Notes: generated from the sequence alone by a model not told the origin. DNA of 64,000 nucleotides from an uncultured Chitinophaga sp. (GCA_902168205.1 CABHOK010000007.1:558001-622000); one strand, 5' to 3'. Counted from the stretch's first letter, positions 1 to 9,166 are shown. Made by a program: numbers and translations.

Positions 1-295
1 ATGCGCCGGATGAGGCTGCATATGATTCAATTTGATGGTCAAGTTTGGTAAGGCAGTCATTTGTATAAAATATAATATCGTATCCATTGCTATTGGTTAC
101 GTGTCCTCCATTAGCCGTGGTACGAAGGTCATTATCACTTACCGAAATCAGAACGGGGAAATCTGTATGATTTGACGTGCCGCTCACCTGCGATACTTGT
201 ATGGTGATTGTTTTTCCATAATTATACCCTATGGGCTGGGCGTGTATACCACTAATGGCAATGACTAAGAGCAGTACAGTAATACCGATTCTCAT
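1..295 (-). CDS. DUF2341-domain secreted protein, N-terminal part (runs off left edge)
   Basis: An open frame of 98 codons reads leftward from an ATG at 295 and has no stop before the window edge, so this is the start of a longer gene. Residues 1-20 form a signal peptide ending in HAQ. What follows fits the DUF2341 family of Bacteroidetes surface proteins: a beta-rich segment with FPVLISV, then GYDIIFYTND, then a conserved acidic stretch HQIESY before a Gly-rich turn. DUF2341 is usually found in very large extracellular proteins, often beside concanavalin/LamG, PKD or T9SS sorting domains. None of those can be seen here because the gene is cut. Function is unknown; secretion or surface display is the safe inference. 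Confidence 0.72.
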   Translation of the reverse strand, partial: MRIGITVLLLVIAISGIHAQPIGYNYGKTITIQVSQVSGTSNHTDFPVLISVSDNDLRTTANGGHVTNSNGYDIIFYTNDCLTKLDHQIESYAASSGA

Positions 296-963
296 ACAGG
301 TGGGCTAAAAAAGCGATATTAAATGTACTAACAAATATTCTATTTCTACAGCACTCTCAGGTATAAAAGAATATGGTTGCGAGTCTGTTGTCTACCATGT
401 ATATAATACTGAAATGTGTATTATGGCCTAGAAATATTAGATGTACACATTTGTAAGTTACTTTCTAAATTATATACATAACGTAATATATAGTATCTCT
501 TGTCTCCTGAGAAACAACAGGCGTGATCGCTATCAACCCTTCCGAAACGCTTTCGTACAGCGATTTTTAGTATGATTTATGGGGGCTGAACCACTGCTAC
601 AGCAGGATTTTAGAGTGATTGCACTGGAATGGAAACCTCATGTTGATTTGGGAGCCAAAGCATGTAGCTATCGTGATGCCGAATGCCGAGTTCGCCCCAT
701 TAAACGTGGAGATGATCAAGGAGACAATGGAACAAAGGCAATCCACTATTACAGATAGACCGATATTTTCAATCCCATATCATACGGAAAAATACATGTC
801 GCAAATATATTGTTACCATGTTGAGTATATTTACTTCGGATTAACAAATCCCTTGCACAAAGGAAATCACAAAGAAGACTCAGAGTTACACAGAGAAAAT
901 ATACTTTGTGATTTCTCTTTGTGTTTCTGGATTTTTCTACGGTTAACGGTTAATCGTTAATGC
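296..963. other. Intergenic region without a convincing gene
   Basis: About 670 bases between the DUF2341 gene and the histidine kinase gene. Two plus-strand open frames exist (579-758, 59 codons; 619-960, 113 codons). They overlap in different frames, match no family I know, and the longer one runs through an inverted repeat at its 3' end. I do not call either a gene. The only clear structure is the CACAAAG/CTTTGTG inverted repeat at 856-923. Confidence 0.6.
856..923. repeat. CACAAAG/CTTTGTG inverted repeat
   Basis: Arms 856-874 and 904-923 are complementary except for one extra base (CACAAAGGAAATCACAAAG against the complement of CTTTGTGATTTCTCTTTGTG), separated by 29 bases. It sits just past the stop of the minus-strand kinase gene (964), so it may help end that transcript. 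Similar CTTTGTG-type intergenic repeats occur in many environmental bacterial genomes, as far as I recall. Confidence 0.7.
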
Positions 964-3381
964 CTAATGGCTCGGCAAGTATATATCAAACCTCGCACCA
1001 CTATCCGGCACCGCTATGGCCTCTATATAGCCGCGGTGATTTTCAATGATCTTCTTCACGATGGCCAGCCCCACTCCTGTTCCTGAATATTCATGTTTAC
1101 CATGCAGACGCTGAAATACTTCAAATATTTTTTCCTTGTAAAGCGGATCAAAACCAATTCCATTATCAATAACGGTGATGCGGTAATAACTTTCATCACG
1201 AGGTGTAAACTTGGTACGAAGGTCTTCAGCTTTTATACCATTCGTAGTCTCAATCCGGATTACCGGTGGTCGCTCCGGCGATGCAAACTTTAACGAGTTG
1301 CTGATCAGATTAAACATTACCTGCTTGAACTGCAATGGAATGACCTTTACTTCACAAAGATTAACGGACTCTATCGTTCCTGCTTTCTCACGCAACGTTT
1401 CTTCAAAATCACTTTTCAACTCATCAATGATATCCTGAAGCTTTACCGTTTCAAATCTACGGTCGCTTGTGCTGGTGCGCGAGTATGCAAGTAAATCCTG
1501 AATGAGCACTTGCATCTGATTGGCAGCCTTCTCCATACGGGTAAAGTAATCATTGGCCCGCTCCGACAAATTCTCTTTCTGCTTGATGCGCGATGCAAAG
1601 GTCTGAATTTTTCGCAGCGGCTCTTGTAGATCGTGACTCGATACATACGCAAACGACTGGAGTTCTTCATTCATACGCTCCAGCGTACTGTTCTTCTCTT
1701 TCAGCTCAATCGTTCGCTCGGTAACTTTCTTCTCCAGTTCGGAAGCAAAACTCTCAAGTATAGCTTTCTGATTTTTTTCTTCGGTGATATCGCGAATCGT
1801 TCCCAGCATTTTTTCAGGTTGACCCTCGCGATCATAAAATACTTTACCGCGCGCTTCCATCCAATGTATACTCTGATCTTTCCACAAGAGTCGCGCTTCA
1901 TAATACAACTTGCCTGTCTTAAGCGCCTGCGCAAGTGCCGCATGGCGGGTAGAAAGATCATCGGGATGTATATGGTCGAGCAATTGCTGATGCTGCAACG
2001 TTACCCGCTCGTTATAGCCCAGTATCTGCAGATAGCGATCAGAATATATTCCTTCGCGTGTTTTCAGGTCCAGCTCCCATGTCCCAAGTTCACTGGCTTC
2101 GATAACTACGTTCAGCTTCTCTTCGCTTTTTTCTATCGTTGTGCGTGCTTCTACTTTTTCAGATACATCATTCACCGTAACAAACATGCCCCACACTTTA
2201 TTATCTTCATCAAACAACGGAGCGTATTCATAATCCAGTATAAATTTCTTCAGTCCGTCATCTCCCTGTACATACGCAACAGCTTCTTTTTCATTATGGA
2301 CCTGTCCTGATTGATAGACTCTGCGCAATAGCTGCGGATACTTTTGATCTTTAAGTTCCGGAAATACATCCAGCAGTTTTTTACCAATAACTTCATGCTC
2401 CTGCTTGCGCCAGATCTTTTCAAACATAACGGAGTTGGCAAGCTCGATCACATAGTCAGATCCGCGAAAGATCGTCATCGGTATAGGTGACTTCATGATC
2501 ATCTCACGAAATTTACCTTCACTCTCAGCGAGTTTATACCTGGCACGAACCTGTTCCGTGACTTCAGTGGCTACTACAATCACACCGGATATCGCAGCGT
2601 CCTCGCGCAGCGGATGGTATACAAAGTTGAAATACGTATCCTCTTTACCACCGTGACGTTTGAGTGAGACTTTAAACTCTGTTCCGTAATAAGGTTCGCC
2701 TGTTTCGAGTACGCCCAACAGCAAGTGCTGCACAGCATCACGCAACTCCGGAAATGTCTCAAAGAACGGTTTACCTACTACCTCCTCCTCTTCTCTGTCA
2801 ACAATCTCCAGGTAAGTCTTATTCGTCATTTCTACAATGAGCTCGCGACCACGAAATATAGTTATACCAATGGGTACTTCCTGTACTATACTTTTAAACC
2901 TGTTGTTGCTGTCTGTCAGCTTTTGCGTGTTCAGTATTTTTTCGGTTGTCTCATTGCAGATTACCAGTACACCGGCAATCTTACCAGACTCATCGGGTAC
3001 AGCGCTATAGCTAAAAGTCCAGTATATATCTTCAATTCTGCCATTGCGATAGAACGGCACCAAAAGATCTTCGCGCCATACAGCTTCACCGCTTAACGCC
3101 TGGTCGAGCAGCGGCTTGATAATATCCCATATCTCTATCCACGCTTCTTTCGCGGGCTTTCCCAAAATATAGGGGTGCTTTCCATCTATACCCAGACTAG
3201 GGCGAAAGGCATCGTTGTAAAATGAAATCAGATCAGGGCCCCAGAATAGAAACATCGGGAACCTGGAATGATGCATCACATTGAGAAGCATGGACAACGT
3301 TGATGGCCAATGTTCGCGCGCTCCGAGCGATGTCTCTTCCCAGTTTTTACTTTCTATCAATTGCTGCATATCGGAGTTCAT
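964..3381 (-). CDS. Multi-PAS sensor histidine kinase
   Basis: An 805-residue protein without a signal peptide or clear membrane segments, so probably cytoplasmic. The N-terminus has the Bacteroidetes motif WEETSLG..WPSTLS...FPMFLFWGPD..SFYNDAF that opens a first PAS domain (about 15-150). PAS domains follow at about 160-280, 285-410 and 420-545; the last has the PAC-like WMEARGKVFYDREG. A short coiled coil leads to HisKA with phospho-accepting His583 (SSHDLQEPLRK). The HATPase_c domain has an N box (FNLISNSLKFA), G1 (DNGIGFD) and G2 (GTGVGLAIVKK). It lies 32 bases downstream of a single-domain response regulator on the same strand, the likely partner. The signal sensed is unknown; four PAS domains suggest redox, light or ligand integration. 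Confidence 0.9.
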   Translation of the reverse strand: MNSDMQQLIESKNWEETSLGAREHWPSTLSMLLNVMHHSRFPMFLFWGPDLISFYNDAFRPSLGIDGKHPYILGKPAKEAWIEIWDIIKPLLDQALSGEAVWREDLLVPFYRNGRIEDIYWTFSYSAVPDESGKIAGVLVICNETTEKILNTQKLTDSNNRFKSIVQEVPIGITIFRGRELIVEMTNKTYLEIVDREEEEVVGKPFFETFPELRDAVQHLLLGVLETGEPYYGTEFKVSLKRHGGKEDTYFNFVYHPLREDAAISGVIVVATEVTEQVRARYKLAESEGKFREMIMKSPIPMTIFRGSDYVIELANSVMFEKIWRKQEHEVIGKKLLDVFPELKDQKYPQLLRRVYQSGQVHNEKEAVAYVQGDDGLKKFILDYEYAPLFDEDNKVWGMFVTVNDVSEKVEARTTIEKSEEKLNVVIEASELGTWELDLKTREGIYSDRYLQILGYNERVTLQHQQLLDHIHPDDLSTRHAALAQALKTGKLYYEARLLWKDQSIHWMEARGKVFYDREGQPEKMLGTIRDITEEKNQKAILESFASELEKKVTERTIELKEKNSTLERMNEELQSFAYVSSHDLQEPLRKIQTFASRIKQKENLSERANDYFTRMEKAANQMQVLIQDLLAYSRTSTSDRRFETVKLQDIIDELKSDFEETLREKAGTIESVNLCEVKVIPLQFKQVMFNLISNSLKFASPERPPVIRIETTNGIKAEDLRTKFTPRDESYYRITVIDNGIGFDPLYKEKIFEVFQRLHGKHEYSGTGVGLAIVKKIIENHRGYIEAIAVPDSGARFDIYLPSH

Positions 3382-3413
3382 AACTAACGGGGTTAAGGGG
3401 CAATTCAGTAAAC

Positions 3414-3860
3414 TTACGGATTTAATACGATGTGATGCGAAGTAATTTTTCCCTGTTGTTCATCTGATATCAATACCAGCCCCCGATGAATAACAGCCCT
3501 GAGATTTTCAAACCGCGCGGGTTTACAGATATAGTATCGGGCGCCTTTGGCAAAGAGCAATTGTACAATATCGGGATCGAACGATGTGGAAATTATAATT
3601 ACAGGAATATCCTTGGTGCGATCGTGCTTCTTTATTTCCTGCAAACAATCAAAGCCATTCCTGCGGGGCATGTTGAGATCGAGAAAAAGAACTTCCGGCA
3701 ACTCTTCCACACCAAGCAGGCGTTTCAAAAGCTGCTCTCCGTCATTTGCAACGGACAGGCTGGTGAGCATCGGTATTTCTGTAAGCGCCTCTTCGAACAA
3801 CAAACAATCATCAACATCATCATCGGCAAGCAATATCCGGATAGCAGAGGAGGATTTCAT
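3414..3860 (-). CDS. Single-domain response regulator (CheY/Rcp1-like)
   Basis: I take the ATG at 3860, giving 148 residues that begin directly with the receiver fold; the frame is open to 3932 but the extra residues look unrelated. Visible receiver hallmarks are the acidic cluster ADDDVDD (13-18), phospho-accepting Asp61 in LFLDLNMPRRNG, the Ser/Thr switch in VIIISTS and the conserved Lys in ICKPARF. There is no DNA-binding or enzymatic output domain. Small regulators of this kind (phytochrome regulator Rcp1 type) normally work with PAS/phytochrome-type kinases, and the kinase gene follows 32 bases downstream on the same strand. Inference: an operon encoding a phosphorelay whose output partner lies elsewhere. 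Confidence 0.88.
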   Translation of the reverse strand: MKSSSAIRILLADDDVDDCLLFEEALTEIPMLTSLSVANDGEQLLKRLLGVEELPEVLFLDLNMPRRNGFDCLQEIKKHDRTKDIPVIIISTSFDPDIVQLLFAKGARYYICKPARFENLRAVIHRGLVLISDEQQGKITSHHIVLNP

Positions 3861-4034
3861 TTGTCCAAATATACATTTTAGCGACAAGCCGGGAGCTACG
3901 GGGCGCGTGAAAAAGTTACTGGCTGCTGGCAACTGGACTATTTCCGTAGTGTTATACTACATATCCATAGCCCATGGCCAGACGGCAAAAGATGAAGCTG
4001 CCGCACGGGGCTAACTGGCATTCTATTTTAACGA
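3861..4034. other. Intergenic; contains a short CCAGTTGCCAGC-type repeat
   Basis: No gene is seen. Bases 3915-3936 on the plus strand read GTTACTGGCTGCTGGCAACTGG, a short imperfect repeat whose relatives recur at about 53141-53173. Confidence 0.4.
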
Positions 4035-4623
4035 ATGTCAGATAAATCTTATGCACGAGTGGATCAACTGGTCGGTTCTCCGGAATTCGAGGTGTCTCAA
4101 TTTCCTCAGCCTGCAACAGAAGAGGAATTGTAAAACATTGTTCGCCACTTTTATCGTTCCGGTAAAACTGAAGCTCGCAGCCGCAGGACACTCTTCTCCG
4201 CCATTGGTACAAACAAAGGATACACTGGTTCATTTGCATAACTTCGATAAGCTCCGACAGATCGATTCACAGCAGCAAATTGTACGTTTCAATCCGGTAT
4301 AACAGTGCAACGCGAAAAGCGAATTACAAAAGCACTCGCTGGCGTTATTCAATACCGGTGATGTTGACGTTCAGACGCTGGCAAGTGCTATTGCTACCGG
4401 CACGCACGGCACTGGTAAATACTTACCGAACCATGCTTCGATATTGGAAGGTGTACGAATGATCGACTATGCCGGTGATGTAAAAATATACACCCAAAGA
4501 GATCATCCCAATGTGATGCAAGCGATGCGTGTATCGTTAGGTGCGATGGGAATATTTACGTACATCATAATGCCGGGCTTCGGTTCGATGAATTCTTCCA
4601 GGGTATTGCTGATACTTCGTTAG
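4035..4623 (+). pseudogene. Decayed FAD-linked oxidase (L-gulonolactone / D-arabinono-1,4-lactone oxidase family)
   Basis: Pieces of this family can be read across several frames. One frame gives HEWINWS near 4051, the WTNWS start of gulonolactone oxidases. Another gives EFEVSQFPQPATEEEL then a stop. A third gives AAAGHSSPPLVQTKDTL, matching the FAD-binding GxGHSFxxL segment, and runs into a stop at 4300. From 4303 an open frame reads LALFNTGDVDVQTLASAIA then TGTHGTG, the strongly conserved family motif, and later VSLGAMGIFTYI before a stop at 4621. The catalytic C-terminal half (ALO domain) is absent. At least two frameshifts and two in-frame stops make the gene non-functional. It was an FAD enzyme oxidising sugar lactones or related polyols; no intact copy is in this window. 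Confidence 0.8.
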
Positions 4624-4686
4624 CGATAAAATATATACCTGTTGAACCTCTCCCCTGCCCCGATCAACTATAGGACGTGTTTTAGG

Positions 4687-4795
4687 TATGTACGTGTGTG
4701 GGTATTTACGTTTGGGATGGTGCGATGAGGAGTAATACGGGCCATCAAAACAAGCAGACACATAAACACGTACACACGTAAACACATAAACACAT
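4687..4795. repeat. ACACATAAACACGT short direct and inverted repeats
   Basis: Bases 4758-4795 contain overlapping copies of ACACATAAACAC and ACACGTAAACAC. Bases 4687-4710 hold a GT-rich, roughly complementary counterpart (TACGTGTGTGGGTATTTACG). The array abuts the stop codon of the minus-strand gene at 4798 and could fold in its transcript. Confidence 0.5.
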
Positions 4796-4797
4796 CT

Positions 4798-5220
4798 TCA
4801 CCGCTTCGTCAGGCACTCCTGGTTAAACGCAGTCACAAATTTATTCTCGTTATATACTTCGATGCGGTCGATTTTTTCTTTGTTTACCTGCAACGGGTCG
4901 GGGGTTGATTGCGAATTGTAAGGCTTGGGGTTGCCCAGGTAAATGTGCAGGGCTATGTCGCTGATCTTGAATCGCACGATGATGCCACTCAAAATTCCCT
5001 GCGGTGTTACGATGTATGATTTTTCATAATTCTGCGAATCGATCAATCCTAACAACGACTCTACTTCCCTGCCCACGAATTTATTGAGTGGTGGCAAATT
5101 CAGGCTGTCAATCCCGACAGCGGCTGGCAATTTATCCGGATTAGCAGCTGCGTGAATTTTGCCGGCCATTGCCATTAACAGAAATACAAATGCAATTATC
5201 TTGATTTTCGGTAAAGCCAT
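4798..5220 (-). CDS. Secreted protein of unknown function
   Basis: The ATG at 5220 gives 140 residues starting MALPKIKI, followed by a hydrophobic stretch and cleavage near KIHAAA, so a signal peptide is likely. An upstream ATG adds only nine charged residues before the signal and is less plausible. The mature part has a VGREVESLLGLIDS segment and a beta-rich region (YIVTPQGILSGIIVRFKISDIALHIYLG), then KIDRIEVYNE. I do not recognise a family. The stop lies next to a short repeat array. It could be a small periplasmic or outer-membrane-associated protein. No operon partner: the neighbouring gene on the same strand starts about 350 bases upstream. Confidence 0.6.
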   Translation of the reverse strand: MALPKIKIIAFVFLLMAMAGKIHAAANPDKLPAAVGIDSLNLPPLNKFVGREVESLLGLIDSQNYEKSYIVTPQGILSGIIVRFKISDIALHIYLGNPKPYNSQSTPDPLQVNKEKIDRIEVYNENKFVTAFNQECLTKR

Positions 5221-5569
5221 TGACGTGTGTTTAGTCCTTAAGCACAAAACGGACCTCTTACCCCCAAAGGGTCGTCATAAAATCTGCATAAATTTTCAGG
5301 TACCTATTCTGCTGAAAAATACAAAAACAACGGGGGCACGATCAGTAATCATCGCGCAGTGATACCGGATTTTCCTGGCGGTAAAAATATTCTTCTCCAC
5401 AATCGTCTGTAGTACTTCCTGAGCAATGTAAATCACAGCTGTACCGGTCAAATATATACTTCACAAACCCGCCTGGGTAAAGCCATCGGCCTTATACCCG
5501 GAACGTTTTATATAGGCTGGAAAATACTTCGTGCAACAGGTAACGAGAGAATGGATGATGATGCTTTGA
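5221..5569. other. Intergenic region without a clear gene
   Basis: About 350 bases. A minus-strand open frame of roughly 47 codons ends at 5342 (fragments WLYPGGFVKYIFDRYSC and DDCGEEYFYRQENP), and a plus-strand frame without a start codon is open from 5413 to 5613 (LGKAIGLIPGTFYIGWKI). Both look somewhat protein-like but lack starts, are short, and match no family I know; they may be remnants. Confidence 0.35.
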
Positions 5570-6310
5570 CTATCGTGCTGACAATAACCTTTCGTATTCG
5601 TCAAGAATTTTGATCAGGTCTTCTTTTTGTTTAAAGCTCAACTTGTTCTGATCTGCATATTTACCCAAGGTAGGGTAATGTCCTGCCGTATATTTGCCAA
5701 ACAAGTCCACTTCAATGAATCGGCTTCTTTTCCCATGAGTGTCTAACAAGTCACCTTCTTTTTCTTTTATTGTGATTTCGAGGTATGCCTCAAACAAGCC
5801 ATCGCTATTTACAAAATATACTGTTTCAGTTTGCACCATCTTCAAGTCCTTACGGTCTGTTGTCGATTTGGCCTGGCGTCTTCCCATTATATTAGCCGGT
5901 GTTACAGACTTTAAGCGACCAATCTTTGATAGTACTGCGAAAGCCTGAAATTCCTTCAGGACTTCAAAGATTTCGATATTTTTTATCCCCGTCTCTTCGT
6001 CAGCAAATTCAATACAATAGAAACGTCTAAGTCTGCCAAGGTCACTTGCATAAAACTGAAAGTTTGTAAGACGCTTGGCGTTGAAAGATTTAGTATCATT
6101 ATCATCGACATGCACGATAACTATACCATCATTATCGTTGAACACGATTTTACCCGTTATCTCCGATCCATCAATCAGAACAACTTTACCTGGTCTGGCC
6201 GTTGTGTCATATTGAATGATCCGCGATTTCCCGACTTGAGCAAATGAATTGGTTGAAAAAGAAAGAATTGCCAATGTAAGGCAAAACGAATAAACACAAG
6301 TAGACGGCAT
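5570..6310 (-). CDS. Secreted protein of unknown function
   Basis: The 246-residue product begins with a signal peptide ending SFAQ near residue 25, so it is exported. The mature region starts with a small beta-rich module in which VVLIDGSEITGKIVFNDNDGIVIVH resembles the SH3/LSm-like strands common in Bacteroidetes secreted proteins with 'GxxxxGxI' patterns. A mixed region follows, then a charged C-terminal helix (KQKEDLIKILDEYERLLSA). There are no catalytic motifs, lipobox or T9SS tail. I do not recognise a family. It stands alone on the minus strand with about 130 bases to the next upstream gene, so it is probably transcribed separately. Confidence 0.62.
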   Translation of the reverse strand: MPSTCVYSFCLTLAILSFSTNSFAQVGKSRIIQYDTTARPGKVVLIDGSEITGKIVFNDNDGIVIVHVDDNDTKSFNAKRLTNFQFYASDLGRLRRFYCIEFADEETGIKNIEIFEVLKEFQAFAVLSKIGRLKSVTPANIMGRRQAKSTTDRKDLKMVQTETVYFVNSDGLFEAYLEITIKEKEGDLLDTHGKRSRFIEVDLFGKYTAGHYPTLGKYADQNKLSFKQKEDLIKILDEYERLLSAR

Positions 6311-6441
6311 AGGTTAGAATATCGGTCCTAAAAATATACCTTATGTCTATGATTCACAACTTTGTCTGGAACATCTGTATAAATAAAAAGTCCTTCACCC
6401 GGACCAGACGATGGATCTTATTTTATTACGAGTGTAATGCG

Positions 6442-7359
6442 TTAGCTCGTTAAATATCGCTGAAGATTTTTCCTGAAGAATATAGCACTGTCTGTTATAC
6501 TTTGCATGGAGTCTTTCGCAAAATTACCGCCTTGTTCGATGAAATAATATTGAAGACCGGCCCGCTTTGCTTCAGGCAATATAACCGTATAGTCAATTGA
6601 ACCATTGCCAAGTTCGGTATAGTCGCGAGTCTTCTTGTCCATATCTTTGACGTGCCACATTACAAAGCGACCGGGTTGTTTGCTGAACAACTGTGCCGGA
6701 GTAAGCCTGGAAGAATGTACCGCCCAGTATAGGTCAATCTGCAACTTTACCAACGATGCATCCGTATCGCGCATAATGATGTCGTAACCATTCTCACCGT
6801 TATGGTCAATGAATTCAAAGTCATGATTGTGATAGGCAAAGCCCAGTCCCGCTTTCGTTACACGCTCTCCTACTATATTCAGTTTTTGCGCTAACAATTT
6901 AAACTTCTCTATTGATCTGGAATCCGGATCAAGCCATGGCCACGTAATATAGCGTTGTCCCAGTGCATGCGCTCCTACAATACAGGCATCTACATAGCGA
7001 TCTAATTCTTCCTGAGGTTTACTCAGATATTGATAAAGATCATAATGACCACTGGAAGCTGATAATTTATGATCGTCCAGTAGTTGCTTGAAGGCGGCAG
7101 CTTTCATTCCATAGTACTCTGTCTTTACCGGATCAAATCCATACGTCTCCAGATCCTGGTAACCGAGTGCTGCTATCTTTTTCAAACTGCCGTGTATATC
7201 TTTAGCCAGAGCATCGCGAACTGTAAAAAGTTGTAATCCCATTTTTAAAGACGATACACTCGGACTGGCATTAACACCCAACGCGAGAAGCGAAGCCGTC
7301 CCCATAAGTGTACCAGACTGCTGTATAAATTTTCTGCGATCAATAGGTTGGTTGAACAT
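6442..7359 (-). CDS. Sugar phosphate isomerase/epimerase-like TIM-barrel protein, Tat-exported
   Basis: The ATG at 7359 gives 305 residues starting MFNQPIDRRKFIQQSG, a twin-arginine signal followed by a hydrophobic stretch; the longer frame to 7407 only adds residues in front. The rest fits the xylose isomerase-like TIM barrel (AP endonuclease 2 family): MGLQLFTVRDALAKD, an early ALGYQDLETYGF strand, a metal/substrate region FAYHNHDFEF, LQIDLYWAVHSS, MWHVKDMD and YYFIEQGG. These are the usual positions of Glu/His/Asp metal ligands. Such Tat-dependent proteins are abundant in Bacteroidetes and mostly uncharacterised, probably acting on sugars in the periplasm. It is followed by an SDR cluster on the same strand, but with gaps that do not prove an operon. 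Confidence 0.85.
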   Translation of the reverse strand: MFNQPIDRRKFIQQSGTLMGTASLLALGVNASPSVSSLKMGLQLFTVRDALAKDIHGSLKKIAALGYQDLETYGFDPVKTEYYGMKAAAFKQLLDDHKLSASSGHYDLYQYLSKPQEELDRYVDACIVGAHALGQRYITWPWLDPDSRSIEKFKLLAQKLNIVGERVTKAGLGFAYHNHDFEFIDHNGENGYDIIMRDTDASLVKLQIDLYWAVHSSRLTPAQLFSKQPGRFVMWHVKDMDKKTRDYTELGNGSIDYTVILPEAKRAGLQYYFIEQGGNFAKDSMQSITDSAIFFRKNLQRYLTS

Positions 7360-7549
7360 AATGTAGCGTATAGGTTTGTAAGTGCAGTAATATAGCAAAA
7401 GATACATATACTGGCTATGGAGCGGTGAGCCGCTAGTTTGATTCTGGTAGTGAAACGCTTACTGCTAAGAGCTATATTTCCGAAAGCCAGAGGCCTGTAA
7501 CCAGCAGCTTGCATTTTCTCCTCTCGCAACTCAACGCTCGCAGCTCTTT

Positions 7550-8290
7550 CTACGCCATCGCTCCATTCACGCCTACATTTTGCGCGCTGATCCATTTGGC
7601 TTCATCGCTTACCAGGAAGAGTACAACATTGGCGATGTCTTGTGGATCTCCGATGCGATTGAATGCTGAGAGCGATGCCAGTCTGCTGATAGTCTCATCC
7701 GACTTTCCATTCGTGAATAGCTCGGTGTTGGTTGGCCCCGGAGATATAGAGTTTACATTGATGCCGCGTTTACCAACTTCTTTAGCAAATACGCGGGTGA
7801 GTTGTTCCACTGCTGCCTTGGTTGCTACATACGTTCCGTATCCGGGTAACATGATGCGATTAACAGATGTAGAAAAATTAACGATGCTTCCTTTATCAGC
7901 CAGGTGTGTCGCTGCTTCGCGCAAGGCATTGAATACACCTTTCACGTTGGTGTTAAATTGCTTGTCGAATTCTTCATCGGTTGTATCAGCGATCGGCTTC
8001 GTAATCATAACACCGGCATTGTTTACCAGTATATCTACGCGACCGAACCGCGCTATAGTTTGAGCAAAGAGATTCTTTACCTCACCGGGCTTACTCACAT
8101 CTCCCTGAATCGCTATAGCCGTTCCGTCATCGGATGTGATATCGTTCACTACCTGCTCGGCAGCATCCTTACTGCCTGCATAATTTACTACCACAGCAGC
8201 ACCGGCACCTGCGAGTGTTTTGGCCACGGACGCTCCTATACCTTTGGAAGCTCCGGTCACAATAGCGATCTTATTCTTTAAAGTGTTCAT
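7550..8290 (-). CDS. Short-chain dehydrogenase/reductase (3-oxoacyl-ACP reductase-like)
   Basis: The ATG at 8290 (MNTLKNKIAIVTG) gives 246 residues, the normal classical-SDR length; the frame is open further to 8338. It has the Rossmann TGASKGIG motif, VVVNYAG after beta-2 (suggesting NADP preference), NNAG (ILVNNAGVMITKP), a Ser in the NFSTS strand, the active-site YVATK, and the C-terminal SPGPTNTELF and GDPQDIANVVLFLVSDEAKWISAQ. It is closest to the FabG/glucose dehydrogenase-like group, but the substrate cannot be told. It is one of five SDR genes in about 9 kb, all on the minus strand. Confidence 0.9.
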   Translation of the reverse strand: MNTLKNKIAIVTGASKGIGASVAKTLAGAGAAVVVNYAGSKDAAEQVVNDITSDDGTAIAIQGDVSKPGEVKNLFAQTIARFGRVDILVNNAGVMITKPIADTTDEEFDKQFNTNVKGVFNALREAATHLADKGSIVNFSTSVNRIMLPGYGTYVATKAAVEQLTRVFAKEVGKRGINVNSISPGPTNTELFTNGKSDETISRLASLSAFNRIGDPQDIANVVLFLVSDEAKWISAQNVGVNGAMA

Positions 8291-8413
8291 AGTCGTTATA
8301 GCTTTTTGGTTATCGTATTTAACGTAATGATGAATCAAAGGTCGTGTATCGGTATGCTTTATGAAGTACAGAATTTACAGCATTACCTATACAAATCACA
8401 GATCAATTAAATG

Positions 8414-9166
8414 TTAATAGATTGACGCTCCGTTTACCAGCAGGTGTTGTCCGGATACAAATCCCGATAAATCACTGGCAAAGAACTCGGCTACATCGGC
8501 TACATCCTGTACAGACGTGAGGCGGCCCATAGGGGAACCGTTGAGCAGCTCTTTATAGAACGGATCTTCTTTCGCCATTTCAACAAACACACCTGTATTT
8601 TCTACCGGACCGGGTATAATCGAGTTGACCGTTACCTTACGATGTCCTATTTCCTTCGCGAGTATTTCCACGAGATACTTCGGTGTAGTCTTGCTACCTC
8701 CATAAACAGCCATGCCCGGCACCGGTGATGTAGTTGTACTGGAAGATATATAGATGATTCTTCCTCCATCAGCAATGTCTCTGGCGGCCTGCTGCAGGGT
8801 GAGATATGCGCCTTTTACATTGATGTTGAAGACACGGTCGAACTGCTCTTCGGTAAATTCAGTTACCGGCACTTGTATTAATTCTATACCGGCATTGGCC
8901 ACTACGATATCAACTGTGCCGAAAGCTTTTTTTGTTTCCCCAAAGAGATACTTTACTTCTTCAGCCCTGGTAACATCAGCCTTTACAGCGATAACATTCG
9001 CTTTCATGGCTTTGATGTTCTTCACAACTTCTTCTGCCGATGCATGATCGCGCGAATAGTTGATAACAACGTTGGCACCGAGTGCTGCGTAACGCTCTGC
9101 GATTGCTTTTCCTAAACCACGGGCTGATCCGGTGATGATAGCCGTTCTGTTTTTTAATGAGTTCAT
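8414..9166 (-). CDS. Short-chain dehydrogenase/reductase
   Basis: The ATG at 9166 (MNSLKNRTAIITG) gives 250 residues; residues encoded further upstream are not family-like. Motifs: TGSARGLG for the cofactor, INYSRDHAS after beta-2, ANAG in place of NNAG (IVVANAGIELIQ), Ser in YISSSTT, active-site YGGSK, and IPGPVENTGVF plus SVQDVADVAEFFASDLSGFVSGQHLLVNGA at the C-terminus. It is similar in layout to the neighbouring SDR at 7550-8290, suggesting local duplication. An AraC-type regulator ends about 110 bases upstream on the same strand and may control one or both dehydrogenases. Confidence 0.88.
   Translation of the reverse strand: MNSLKNRTAIITGSARGLGKAIAERYAALGANVVINYSRDHASAEEVVKNIKAMKANVIAVKADVTRAEEVKYLFGETKKAFGTVDIVVANAGIELIQVPVTEFTEEQFDRVFNINVKGAYLTLQQAARDIADGGRIIYISSSTTTSPVPGMAVYGGSKTTPKYLVEILAKEIGHRKVTVNSIIPGPVENTGVFVEMAKEDPFYKELLNGSPMGRLTSVQDVADVAEFFASDLSGFVSGQHLLVNGASIY

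Noticed and set aside
619-960. 113-codon plus-strand open frame
   Set aside because: No family similarity, overlaps another frame and runs through a CACAAAG/CTTTGTG inverted repeat; composition is not protein-like.
5413-5613. Plus-strand frame with LGKAIGLIPGTFYIGWKI
   Set aside because: No start codon and its end is antisense to a real gene; too short to call, though a remnant is possible.
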